DNA from: Cepaea nemoralis
Taxonomy: Eukaryota; Mollusca; Gastropoda; Stylommatophora; Helicidae
DNA: 64,000 nucleotides
Reading direction: 5' to 3'
Assembly: GCA_014155875.1 (NCBI GenBank)
Contig: JACEFZ010013235.1
Span: 310,001-374,000 of the forward strand
Part shown: in pieces, positions 53,031 through 62,936 of the stretch
Layout of the letters: each line of letters begins with the position of its first letter
Position numbering within the stretch: the stretch's first letter is position 1
The notes under the pieces: generated by a model
The model's database searches: none
The model's input: only the letters and a program-made list of their open reading frames with translations
Told to the model about the DNA's origin: nothing
Translations under genes and position numbers: made by a program

Positions 53031-53165
53031 TCCTTTGCAGGATGTTGCGATTAACCCCAGGTTGATATTCTATAGGCAGTTTTACTTTCAGTTGCTTGCC
53101 ATTGTCGGCTCTGTGTCTTGGGCAGTAAACGCGTTTCACACTTCCCCGAATTATTTGAGAGACTT
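53031..53165 (-). mobile_element. SINE-A fragment, reverse
   Basis: TTTGCAGGATGTTGCGATTA, ACCCCAGGTTGATATTC, TTACTTTCAGTTGCTTGCC. It meets a forward copy at about 53160. Confidence 0.72.
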
Positions 53166-53312
53166 GCGTTGATTTTGATGGTATGAGGCGTTGGCGGTTC
53201 AGAAAACAATGGCAAGCATTTGAAGGTAAAAAATGCGCAGCAAATCACAAACAGCCAACAACAAAGTATACTGGGGTTGATTGTGACACCCTGTAAGAGA
53301 TTACAACTAATT
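53160..53312 (+). mobile_element. SINE-A fragment, forward
   Basis: TTGCGTTGATTTTGATGGTA, GGTTCAGAAAACAATGGC, ACTGGGGTTGATTGTGAC, CTGTAAGAGATTACAACTAA. It forms an inverted pair with the preceding copy. Confidence 0.75.
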
Positions 53313-53400
53313 TAGTTTGCCATTGCTTTCTCAGTGAGAAGAACAAGTTTAAATCCAACTGATTGGCGTATGAAATTACCCACTTCCCCACCAGCGGCGC
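53313..53400 (-). mobile_element. SINE-A fragment, reverse
   Basis: TTTGCCATTGCTTTCTCAGT and GTTTAAATCCAACTGATTGG; third SINE-A piece in 370 bp. Confidence 0.6.
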
Positions 53401-53564
53401 ACAGTAAGTTTTCAGCCCGTTACGTCATTAAATTTATTTGTGATCCCCTTTCCTTGTGTGCCGCGCCATTATGTGTTATATTCTTCCACTCCTCCTTCGA
53501 GTGCCTGGTGAGGGGCAGACATTGGCTATCAGGACCCTTCAATCCTCTCTATGTGGCATGGCAC

Positions 53565-53566
<2 letters not shown>

Positions 53567-53643
<77 letters not shown>
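53567..53643. repeat. (ATG)n microsatellite
   Basis: About 25 ATG units after GGCATGGCACATG, possibly an expanded LINE (ATG)n tail. Confidence 0.97.
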
Positions 53644-53779
53644 CTTATAATACAAGATTGTTTGATTCTGGACATTATTTCTTCCATCCGATGTCCCTGT
53701 GTAATCTAGATATTTGACAAGGTTGACCTGTAAGCCTTCTACGGCGTTACTATACATAGAACAAACGGAACGTGATCTT

Positions 53780-54075
53780 TCCTGAAAACCACCAGGCATT
53801 CAGCTTTGCTGCCGACATCATCGTCATCATGCATTGTCCTATACGCGTGGGTGGTCATGGTTCGCCATCTCACACCATCGCCAGCCTGGGATCAGCTCTG
53901 TGTTCTTGTCCCGATTCTAGCACACGACCAAGCCATCCAAGTTTTATATTTTTGTCTTCCCATTGCTCTTTTTCTCAGAAATGTGCCTGTTGTGACTAGG
54001 TTTCCAAATGTATACCTCCGCATAATGTGCCGAAGAAATCCCTACTCTCTAGGTCTAACTTCTATAATCAATTAA
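53780..54075 (-). pseudogene. LINE C-terminal fragment
   Basis: On the minus strand: a KNTELIPGW step, RWCEMANHDHPR, then a (GATGAT) tail at 53817-53830. It matches the C-terminal order of the fragments at 14080 and 4550. Confidence 0.55.
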
Positions 54076-54159
54076 CGAATTTCATTTGTTTTTCGAAGAA
54101 CTGACTTATTTCTTTTTTTCCTTTCGTTTTTGTTTTTCTTTCTATATTCTTTGAATGTT

Positions 54160-54552
54160 CGGTACTTCAATTTTAATTCACCGCAAACAAAGGGAATTCC
54201 AGGGCACACGTCATATCCTGAAGTCCCCTTATTCGCGCTGTATCTCGGTGTGCATGACCTTGACCGGAATAACGTTGTCGGTGTGCAGCAAATGGTTTAG
54301 TTATGTGTGTGAGTTGACCTGAATATTTCAGTGGTTGTATACTCTTGTGCACACTTAGGGTTAGGGTTAGGGTTCTTTCGTCGCTCTTTTTCCGCGCCTT
54401 TTTCGCGCCATGACACGCACTGAAAAAAAACTTTAATTGAACGGAGATCCCCCGCCAGTGCTATATATAGCTGCTAACTACGCTATATATAGCTGCTAAA
54501 GCTAAATATAGCCTCGTGACGTCTGTTGCGGTGAATTAAAATTGAAGTACCG
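54160..54552. mobile_element. 393-bp terminal-inverted-repeat element with 6-bp target duplication and internal TTAGGG repeats
   Basis: Perfect 27-bp termini at 54160-54186 and 54526-54552, beginning CGGTACTTCAATTTTAATTC. Flanks AATGTT at 54154-54159 and 54553-54558 are identical. No coding potential. Inside are three TTAGGG units (54355-54372) and two CTATATATAGCTGCTAA words (54461 and 54483). A 6-bp duplication does not fit hAT (8), mariner (TA) or piggyBac (TTAA); the superfamily is unassigned. Confidence 0.88.
54355..54374 (+). repeat. Short interstitial telomere-type repeat (TTAGGG)3
   Basis: Three exact TTAGGG hexamers plus TT, the metazoan telomere sequence. It lies in the middle of the inverted-repeat element, so it travelled with that element and does not mark a chromosome end here. 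Confidence 0.95.
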
Positions 54553-54604
54553 AATGTTCCACAGAAACGATATTTCCACTGCCATTAGTTGTTTCTAACA
54601 TTTG

Positions 54605-54825
54605 GCTGAAGTTTAACTGATTCAGTGCCAAACAAAAAGTAGGTTTGGACCAAATATGGCGCACAATCAACTAAACAAGTATTATACTGTAGATTTCCGT
54701 TCACTGAGCATTGAAATTGTGGAATATACCGTGGAAAGAAACAAATAACACGATGACCCTAGTATGGTAATATAAAGTCTCTATGTCAAAATGGGAGGTC
54801 ACATTTAGCGATAGATTAATCTATG
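54605..54825 (+). repeat. Dispersed repeat family F, copy 2
   Basis: GATTCAGTGCCAAACAAAAAGTAGGTTTGG through GGGAGGTCACATTTAGCG align with 3165-3400. Confidence 0.75.
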
Positions 54826-54827
54826 GC

Positions 54828-55077
54828 CCTTAAAAAATGTATTAAAAGTGGAAATGATCGATTTAATTGTCCCGGGTTTTATTCCATAGGGCTCGATCTC
54901 TTTCCGCAGGGCGGCCTGCAGAAAGCATCGCACACAGCGCGAACTCCATAGCTCCGGCGACGACCCCCAAGAGTCTCCGAGAAATATGCACTCGTGAACC
55001 GAAAGATGTAGCCCGGATTCGAACCCAAAACCTTCGGAGCGCGAGGCAGACGGCTTGACCACTTCGCCACGGAGACT
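54828..55077 (-). mobile_element. SINE-D copy with intact A and B boxes
   Basis: On the minus strand the head reads CCGTGGCGAAGTGGTCAAGC and TTTTGGGTTCGAATCCGGGC, near-consensus Pol III A and B boxes. The body GTCGTCGCCGGAGCTATGGA and end CGAGCCCTATGGAATAAAA follow. The best-preserved tRNA-like head in the window, but the acceptor stem does not pair as in a tRNA gene. Confidence 0.85.
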
Positions 55078-55241
55078 TCACGGCACTGTATCAGTTAACA
55101 ATAATCCTGCTGTCTTGCTCTTCTCCGCCATCTTGTCTAGAATTGGTTGCAAGTCATCTTCGCTACTTCAGTCTACGGGATGACAACTCTCTTCTAACCC
55201 CGAAAACTCAGTCGGCAGTGACGTAGTTTGTTGCTTAGTTG

Positions 55242-55515
55242 CCTGACCCTTTACAGCACACCGCAATCAACCCTAGCACTGTTTACTTGCTGTTTATTTT
55301 CTAGGCAATTTTGCTCCAGTTGAACTTAAACATTCACTTCTCGTACAGAAAGCAATGGCAGACTACTGAAAGTAAAAATGCCCAGGAAATAAACCTGATG
55401 GTTGATCTCAACGTCCTGCAAAGGATATGCAACATTTTATTTTAGTTTACCATTGCTTCTGAACGGCCGATACTCATACCATGGTGAAAATCAACGGAAT
55501 GCGTCTGCTCTTAAA
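55242..55515. mobile_element. Three abutting SINE-A fragments in alternating orientation
   Basis: Reverse 3' piece (CCTTTACAGCACACCGCAAT), forward piece (CAGAAAGCAATGGCAGACTA to CCTGCAAAGGATATGCAAC), reverse piece (TTTACCATTGCTTCTGAACG to TCAACGGAATGCGTCTGC). Confidence 0.75.
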
Positions 55516-56260
55516 CCTCCAACCCGTTCACAGTCCCTTAGTCACAGACGGCGATAGTAGTGTAGTTTCTGGCAGGATTGCTAAATCCACCGGTCGATGG
55601 GTAGGGATCAGGCTACATACAAGAGGCACGACCCAGCTATGGATAATAATCACCTTCGGATTAATATATCCTGTTAGGGTAAAACCGTGGGCAGCTGCTT
55701 TTTCGGCTGACTCAATTACAGGACTATCATTCTGAGCCGATGATGATCCCCAACTATAACTTCTCCTTGAAGTTGAAGGGGTAGGGGTAATGTGAAATCG
55801 TATCGAATAGTTTTACAAACTGTGACGACTTCTGGACTGTCAGTCAGTCTACTTTTGTCTGTTTCTTATGACCAGTTGTCTAACCAGCCGCTACTTATCT
55901 CTTCTTCCATCAGTCTTTCTATTTACAATAAGTAAATCAACCAGATCGAGAAGTGGAGTGATAAGCTTTGCAAGAACACAATCATAGGTGACAAACTGTG
56001 CGTTGCGTTGTGTTTCATCAGCACACAAACAACAAATAGACACTGATACAACTTCATGCTAAATATACGAAAGTTACTTAGCTGACGTTGATCCAACATC
56101 CAACAACCGGAAGGGCGTGTGGGCGTGCAGGTAATATGAGGACACGCTGGCAATGGGTCAAATGACCGGATGTACGTAGGGAATGAAATGTTATTTCATT
56201 TCTGTTCGTTTTCCTGTATACATATCTCTCCTTCGCCTATCGCATTCTTCTCCCCCCCCC

Positions 56261-56265
<5 letters not shown>
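55516..56265. other. No recognised feature
   Basis: About 750 bp without tandem structure, domain-bearing frame or family match. Confidence 0.4.

Positions 56266-56267
<2 letters not shown>

Positions 56268-56323
<56 letters not shown>
56268..56323. repeat. (TC)n microsatellite
   Basis: About 28 TC units within a wider pyrimidine tract from 56250. Confidence 0.97.
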
Positions 56324-56327
<4 letters not shown>

Positions 56328-57096
56328 CCTCTTTGTTTAACATATAAATGTATGTTTTTTACTTACAAAAACCAAGTGATCGTGTGTATGAAACGCTATC
56401 TCACATACAATAGCAGATATGTGTTACTTGATTCCCCTATGTTGTGCGCGAACAGTCCCGCCCGTACAAAACTCCCCAGCACATAGAGCCAAGATCAAAT
56501 AAATCACATTTAACGTGGGGTATGATTCCCTTATCAGAGTCGAGCACACAAAGGCAGCAGGAGGGAACCTAGCACACATATAGTGTATAAATCTCCAGGC
56601 CTACCGGTCAGAGCTTACGCGTTGTTACAACATCTATACTTGTCTCTTCAGGGAAGACTTTATATTAATCCAGAGTTATGTACCTGCACCGTGCTAGAAA
56701 CAATAGCATGTACCACCGCTGGGTGGCGCCAGCAGTCGTTACTGCATTATCAGAATTGTATTATTTATTTCGTCTTGTCAACATTTTTATGGGAGGAGGA
56801 ACATGCCCAGAGATGTTATTTCTTAGGAAGGAAAGAAAACAAATTGCAGCATTATGTCGGGCAGGAGCAGAAAGGGAAACGGGAGGGGAAGAAATATATG
56901 GAGTAGGACAGATGACATTGATAAGGAGTCAGTCGAGGGCGGATAATTCGAGACATGGCCGATGGAATCACAAACGAAGATGGGGGTGTGGGAAAATAGC
57001 GACAGTTTAGCCGTTACAGTACCGTACATTTGGGGGTGGCAGGGCGTTGGGTAATTCAACAGAACATGTTAATATTTAGTTTATCGACGATGTAAA
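56324..57096. other. No recognised feature
   Basis: Two overlapping frames of about 110 codons occur (56583-57010), but no domain, splice structure or codon pattern supports a gene. Confidence 0.4.
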
Positions 57097-57310
57097 AAAA
57101 TTAGTTGCATATCCTTTACAGGACGCTGCAGTCAACACCAGCATTTGTTGCGGTTGTGATCTCTTGGCAAGTTTACGTTCAGTATTTTGCCTTTGCTTTC
57201 TAAACTTCCGGCACCCATACCATTTTCGTATTTAAAAAAAACCGCAACGCGGTCTGCTGTCAAATCGCGCGCAGCTGTGTTTCGAACGCTAGACGCGGGA
57301 CTAATCTTAC
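57097..57310 (-). mobile_element. SINE-A copy
   Basis: TTAGTTGCATATCCTTTACA, GGACGCTGCAGTCAACACC, AAGTTTACGTTCAGTATTTT, GGCACCCATACCATTTTCG, inverse B box GTGTTTCGAACGC. The head beyond 57300 is lost. Confidence 0.85.
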
Positions 57311-57328
57311 AAACCAGACCAGCCCTCA

Positions 57329-57485
57329 CAAAGAACCAGTGCCTAAAACCAGTGCCTGTATCTCGGTGGGAAATTGCGTACCTAACAGTCCTCCCCCTGT
57401 CATACTTTCGCTGCATACTGGCCACTGCCATTCCTCCAGTCATGCCCACACGCAGAACACGCGGGTTTTAGGCACTGGTTCTTTG
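57329..57485. repeat. 22-bp inverted repeat around a 113-bp spacer
   Basis: CAAAGAACCAGTGCCTAAAA CC (57329-57350) and its exact inverse (57464-57485). ACCAGTGCCT is also repeated directly at 57349. It could be the ends of a small element or a foldback. Confidence 0.75.
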
Positions 57486-58005
57486 CCTCCTCATTCCGCC
57501 GGCAACCGGGCAGTATCCGAGGAGGGCGCTGTTTGCCCGTCCGTATACACCCCTGGGAGGTCCGCGGTAAGAGCGGGCTTCAGGAAATTATCTGTTACTT
57601 GGACACTTCTCTCTGAGGTCCGTGCGATAACTTTATTAGCCTGGTGGGGATGCCAATCAATGAGTGGTCAAGAGGTGTCCATCTCTCGTGATGTTGTCTT
57701 AGAGTGAAGGGTCTCTCCGCCATGAAGAAATAGTCCATAGTGCCAGACAGTATATAGTGCATAGTGTGGTTCTTATACTCCTCTGAGGACGGAGTGTATG
57801 TTGCCTGCTGTGGTTTTACTTGCATAGTGCCAGTCTGGCTTCGCTCCTGAACAAGGAGTCTATGATACTATGTCTTCATGAACGGGAATTCCTTCTCTCT
57901 AAGTCAAGGTTAGTTGAGACGGACATTATTGACCACCTATTTATTGGCATCAGTTTAACAATTTTCCTGAATGCACAAGAGTTCGCTATCTGTCTTGTCT
58001 GTCTT
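57486..58005. other. No recognised feature
   Basis: TTTTCCTGAATGCACAAGAG at 57960 recurs as TTTTCCTGAATGCACAAAAG at 58341; otherwise nothing. Confidence 0.4.
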
Positions 58006-58150
58006 TGTTAGTAGTAGTAGAAGTTGTTGTTGTGGTATTAATAGTAGTAGTAGCAGCAGCAGTAGTATGTTGCTGTTGTTGTTGTTATTATTGTAGTTAG
58101 CAGCAGTAGTAGTAGTAGTAGTAGCTGCAGCAGCAGCAGCAGTAGTAGTA
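58006..58150. repeat. Trinucleotide repeats (GTA, TTG, GCA)
   Basis: Mixed GTA/GTT/GCA runs over 145 bp. Confidence 0.93.
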
Positions 58151-58685
58151 ATAGTAAGAAACATAGTTTGCAACTCTTGCAGGTACATTCGCGCTTGTCG
58201 ATAATAGGTCGCTATTCGACCACTTGCCTTCACCCACTCGCTTATTATTAACGGGGTCTTGGAGTGGGTGTAACTTGAGTACTGGCACTAGACTACAGGA
58301 GGAGAGAGATCGAGCACCACATACCAAAGAAACCAGCAATTTTCCTGAATGCACAAAAGTTCGCTATGTATGTCTGTGTGTGAGACTTAGCACTTGCGGG
58401 TTTGTATGGAGGGCTAAGGTTCTTAGAAACCCCGGGACTACATTAAAACAGACCCCAAAATTTTTAAAAATCTTTAAGGGGGTGACAATTGAAAGCAAAA
58501 GAAGCACAGCAACATGTGTTGTGTTGTTGTGGCGGGTTTCACAGGGAGATTGAGCACCTTTAGATTTGTCTGGAGTGCTACAGTGCTGGGGAAACGGGCG
58601 GGTAGAAATAAAAAAGACAGGTAGGCTTCGCAGGCCTCTTGCAGGGCCATGACGGCGGAGCTCAGGAAACGAACTGTACTGTAGG
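58151..58685. other. No recognised feature
   Basis: A 109-codon frame (58224-58553) has no domain or splice support. Confidence 0.4.
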
Positions 58686-58990
58686 TAGATGTATTGTTTT
58701 CTGTTCTCTACCTGGATGGTGTACTGTTCTCTGTTCTCTACCTGGATGGTGTAATGTTCTCTGTTCTCTACCTGGATGGTGTACTGTTATCTGTTCTCTA
58801 CCTGGATGGTGTACTGTTGTCTGTTCTCTACCTGGATGGTGTAGTGTAGGTAGATGTACTGTTGTCTGTTCTCTACCTGGATGGTGTAGTGTAGGTAGAT
58901 GTACTGTTGTCTATTCTCTACCTGGATGGTGTACTGTTGTCTGTTCTCTACCTGGATGGTGTACTGTTGTCTGTTCTCTACCTGGATGGT
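58686..58990. repeat. 30-bp minisatellite, about nine copies
   Basis: Unit GTGTACTGTTGTCTGTTCTC TACCTGGATG. Two extra TAGTGTAGGTAGATGTA insertions make longer units. A 30-bp period keeps a frame open with a ten-residue peptide repeat. Confidence 0.95.
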
Positions 58991-59613
58991 TGTCATCAAC
59001 CGATGCTACAGGCATTACGGGATAAACTTCTCTCGCACCACACAAAAAGATTTGTCGGTCGTACGAGAGGAATTGATTATACATTTTATTGCCACTGGCT
59101 CTTACAATACATCAATGCACAAGACTGTCTCTAATGAATCACACATGAATACACAGAACTTCCTATCACTAGTCGTCCCTAGCCCTACTGCTAAATCTAT
59201 CTACTCGTCTAAAGAAATACGCATCGACTCTAAGCGATGTGTTCCCTACGAAGTCTGTCCCCCGTCTGACAATTCTCCGCGTGCTGGTTACACAGTACGC
59301 GGAAGGACCTCGTGCGCACTTCGGCTTTTGCGTGCTACATCAGTTCAACACGCTTAGAGTAGTAGCCTACTCTTGAGTTCTCTTCTAGTTCCTTGGTGTC
59401 TATCATGTTGGCGTGATTACACCGTGACCAGAGTGCTTACTCTCTGGTTGACACGTCCGTGTCTCATGAGAGAACTGTTTGACAGTTCCCCTTCCTATCT
59501 ACTCCCTACACCTACCCTGCCCTCATGTTGGGGCACTGGGTTACCTCTAATCTACTTGAGGTAGACCACTCATTCAGGGTGGTCTTCCCTCCTATCCATT
59601 TCAGTCTTTGACA
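58991..59613 (-). mobile_element. Candidate 3' LTR
   Basis: Bounded by TGT at 58991 and ACA at 59611-59613. A pyrimidine tract CACCCTCCCCTCCT (59616-59629) abuts on the pol side; read on the minus strand it is a polypurine tract ending next to the LTR, as expected. On the minus strand AATAAA occurs near 59085, about 90 bases before the end. The 5' LTR is outside the window, so identity of the two LTRs cannot be tested. Tentative. Confidence 0.35.
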
Positions 59614-61727
59614 CACACCCTCCCCTCCTGTATTGCGTTACAAACTTTGACTCATGGTTGTGACGCAAGAGGTTTCTAAAAATTAGTATATCTAATTTTT
59701 GTCAAAGACTACTGATAACTTGGTTCTGGGTAACTCAATAGACCTCTACTGACTATTGTCACAATGTAGTATTACTTTACTTGGCTACTGGTGATCGCCA
59801 CAAACTTGTCTGGTTGGCGTGAGCCCTCTTCTCAATCGCAATATTATATTCATTAGAGGTTTGTCTGAACCGGACCATTGTCTTATAAGACCTGCCCTCA
59901 AATAGCAAATTAACTCACTACCCATACAAAGTTGATTTTCTTAGGATCAACACACGAATTGCTTCATGTCCCCCATATAATATTTAAACAACCCTTGCAC
60001 AAGCTGTGTGCGACAGGCTTTACCTATCTCGCTTCCGCGTGTAAAGTTATCTTTCACTGTTAAGTTAGTGTTTCGTTGTCTATTGTGTCCCCTGACCCGG
60101 AGTTATCTCCCATTGTTCTAAAGAAATGTATGCATTTTACATGTTTGTTTTCCTGGTTGTTTGCGTGTTTGGATGTAACTAATAATATAATTTACTTTCT
60201 AACATGTGTGTATGTCTATAATTTGTATGTAAGTCAGTTTTCAAGTGCCATAATTCGGTTAAATGTGGCCACAAACAAGTGTATAACACTAATTCGTGAC
60301 TACGTTTCCGTCTTATGAGACTTAAAATACTTTCCCTAAGATCTACACTAAACTACACATAACATATTTGAGACAGCATATTTTAACATTGAAAGCAAAC
60401 GCTTGACGCAGACAAATAATAAAAAGTCGCGTTGAGCGGCAGAAAAAATCCGCTGGTTGTCTTCACTCTCCATTGTATATTTTCCATTTTCTCTTACTTT
60501 CACACTTCTGTCACACATCTTTTATCCTCCCAATTATTTAAAAAACTTGAAGTGACACTGTACAAGTTTGGCTCAGTTTGAAAAAAGTTGAGCTTAGTCA
60601 CTGTGCGTAACTTACTGCACGAGTCATGTATTTACAAAAATTTACATGGGTGAAATAGGGTTGATAGTTTTACCCCTGATATACTAAACACTACATTCTA
60701 CTGAAATACTACTACTAATTCTATATCTATATATATTCTAATTTGTTGCACAAAATTAACCTAATTTAAGGGAAGTAATCTAACTAACTAAAAAAATGAA
60801 AATGATGTGAGATGAGTTATGTACCTTTCTGAAATGAGTAATGTGAAATGTAACAAAATTATAAATAATGGTTTATTTTAAAAAAAAATGTTTTCATGTC
60901 TAAATGAATTTAACTATACATGGTGTAAATGATGTATGTTCAAATGTATAATCCTATAAGGTATAAACTACTCTTAATCCTAAATGATGCGGTTGTTAAA
61001 GTGTTTATCAAGATGGAATGAAATAATGTAAAATGAAATGAACTAACTGGTACTGTTCCTATCTAAACTTTTTATCCTAGTCTTTAATTAGCTGTTATTA
61101 AATTTAAAGTACTATCCTAAGTAAGTGGGTGAATTAGTGATTTATCTAAACTACCAAAAAAAAAAAATCTATCATATTACCTAATTCTATTCTAAATCTA
61201 TATTAAAGTAACTAATCTAACTATAATTTATCACTATATTAAAAACATGTTATAATACATATCACAATAAATAAATATATATACATGGTATTTAACTACC
61301 TCAGGTTAGTGGTCGCCATAATGTTCAGAAATTGCTTTTGTTGGCACAGTTCATAGATACACACTTGTCCTGGGTATATTAAATAGACTACACAGTCATA
61401 CTTGTGTAATGGGTATTCTTCCACTCGTAGAGTCCGCTGGTGTCGTAGACATGTATATTCGTGTCTGTTATTTACGCATTGTTCTGACACTGCTCTTTCG
61501 TGATTAACACAGTTGATTCACCGGAACATAAATGGAGCATAGTAAGTAACGAGCTGTCTATGTATACACGGTGATTCAATGTTCTTGGAGCACAGTTCTA
61601 GTTCTGCTGTCTATGGACACATGGTGATTCACTGTTATTAGCACACAGTCCTGATCATGATGTCTATGTAATACATAGGATATTTTACACAGGATATTTT
61701 AAGTGTACTAAATTACATATCTTAGAC
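59614..61727 (-). other. Non-coding, AT-rich region downstream of the retrotransposon pol
   Basis: No substantial open frame on either strand and no integrase motif. Composition falls to strongly AT-rich between 60650 and 61290. If the LTR is placed correctly this is a long 3' untranslated region of about 2.1 kb, or contains unrecognised insertions. Confidence 0.45.
61548..61690. repeat. About 55-bp degenerate tandem repeat
   Basis: GCTGTCTATG, CACGGTGATTCA(A/C)TGTT and GAGCACAGT words recur two to three times within the retrotransposon 3' region. Confidence 0.75.
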
Positions 61728-62243
61728 TCAATCTTTATGTGGAGTATCAGGTATTTCTACCTCAGATGGTCGACTAAGGGTATCAGCCAGAATGTTGTCC
61801 CTACCCTTAATATGCTCTATACTAAAAGTATAATTTTGTAATATTAACGACCACCTGTAGATGCGGTCATTGCGATGCACCCCATTTTGTATGACCGTGA
61901 TTGGGGAGTTGTCGGTCTGTACTACGAAGTGATTACCCGCTAGAAATCGATGTAACTTCCTTACTGAATAGATGACACTTAGGGCTTCCAACTCTGATAT
62001 GGAATATCTGGACTCAGCAGGTGTGATCTTGCGGCTCACGTAGCAAATTGGATGGAAGATGCCATCGTAAAACTGGCCTAGTACTGCAGCGATGGAAATC
62101 CTGCTGGCATCTGTCCTAAGATAATAAACGAGCCTAGGATTAGGCAAACGCAGAATTGGTACATTACTAAATAGGAGTTTCAATTTTGACAATGCAGAAA
62201 TTAATAATGCATCTTTGACATCTAATTTTACTGATGCTTTCAA
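61728..62243 (-). pseudogene. Retrotransposon RNase H domain
   Basis: A 171-codon frame shows the Ty3/Gypsy RNase H (RT_RNaseH) pattern: D45 in RTDAS, the Glu pair E84/E86 in SELEAL, D111 in QTDNSP and D154 in ILADTLSRP. It degrades the RNA strand during reverse transcription. The frame stops about 14 residues after the DTLSRP motif, whereas in ordinary Gypsy elements the integrase would follow in frame. It is separated from the RT frame by a frameshift near 62265. Confidence 0.9.
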
Positions 62244-62272
62244 AACATTTGAAAATACACTTGTGATTTCAG

Positions 62273-62935
62273 CTAAGTTCGTATGAACTTACTATAATAA
62301 TTTACTAAACCTAAAAGGCTCCTGGCCTGCTTCTTTGTTGTAGGCATGGTCAGGTTCATAATTTTAGTAACAATTCTATTGTCAGTTTTTAGTTGACCTT
62401 GTGAAATGACATGACCCAAAAAATCAATTTCTTGTAGGCCCAGTTCAACTTTGCTCGGTTTGACAGTGAGACCGAAGAGTCGCAACCTATCGAAGACATG
62501 TCTAAGTTTCAGTAAGTGTGTGGTCCAGTCATCTGTATGGACACAAATATCATCTATATATGTCACCGTATTCGTCACTCCATGTAGTAAATCTCTAGTT
62601 AGGCGTACGAAAGTGGCAGGAGCGTTACGAAGTCCGAAAGGAAGAAACCGCCACTCGTAAAGACCTAAAGGTGTTGAGAATGCAGTAAGATGGATGGATT
62701 GAGTCTGCATAGGGACCTGCCAATATCCCTTAGTAAGATCTAATTTAGAGAAGATTTTGGAGGTGGACATATCAAGAATAAGATCTTCGCAGGAAGGAAT
62801 TGGTTCTGCGTCGATCTTAGTGACATTGTTGAGTTTTCTATAGTCCACACAGAGACGAATTGTGGAGTCTTTTTCTTGACCAAGACGATTGGAAAGGAGT
62901 ACTCAGATGTAGATTTCTGGATGATTCCACTAGCT
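62273..62935 (-). pseudogene. Retrotransposon reverse transcriptase, frameshifted
   Basis: The main frame (62273-62848) holds the RT catalytic residues: D37 in FSKLDLTKGYWQV, FGLRNAPATF, and YIDD at residues 97-100. An FLGHVIS thumb-region motif and KKQARSLLGLVNYYSKF follow. The N-terminal part of the palm-finger region lies upstream in other frames, with small indels near 62867 and near 62945. Catalytic residues are intact, so decay is recent or mild. The polymerase makes cDNA from element RNA. Confidence 0.9.
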
Positions 62936-62936
62936 T

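Noticed and set aside
54355..54374. Chromosome end or fusion scar marked by TTAGGG
   Set aside because: Only three units, centred inside a mobile element with its own target duplication.
54828..55077. Intact tRNA gene on the minus strand
   Set aside because: The A and B boxes are good, but stem pairing and a normal 3' end are missing and a SINE body follows.
56583..57010. Two overlapping frames of about 107-110 codons as a gene
   Set aside because: No domain, splice signals or conserved composition; short frames of this size are expected by chance.
58639..59025. Possible secreted Cys-repeat peptide (repeating WCTVVCSLPG)
   Set aside because: The ten-residue repeat equals the 30-bp DNA unit; no signal peptide, and the DNA repeat explains it fully.
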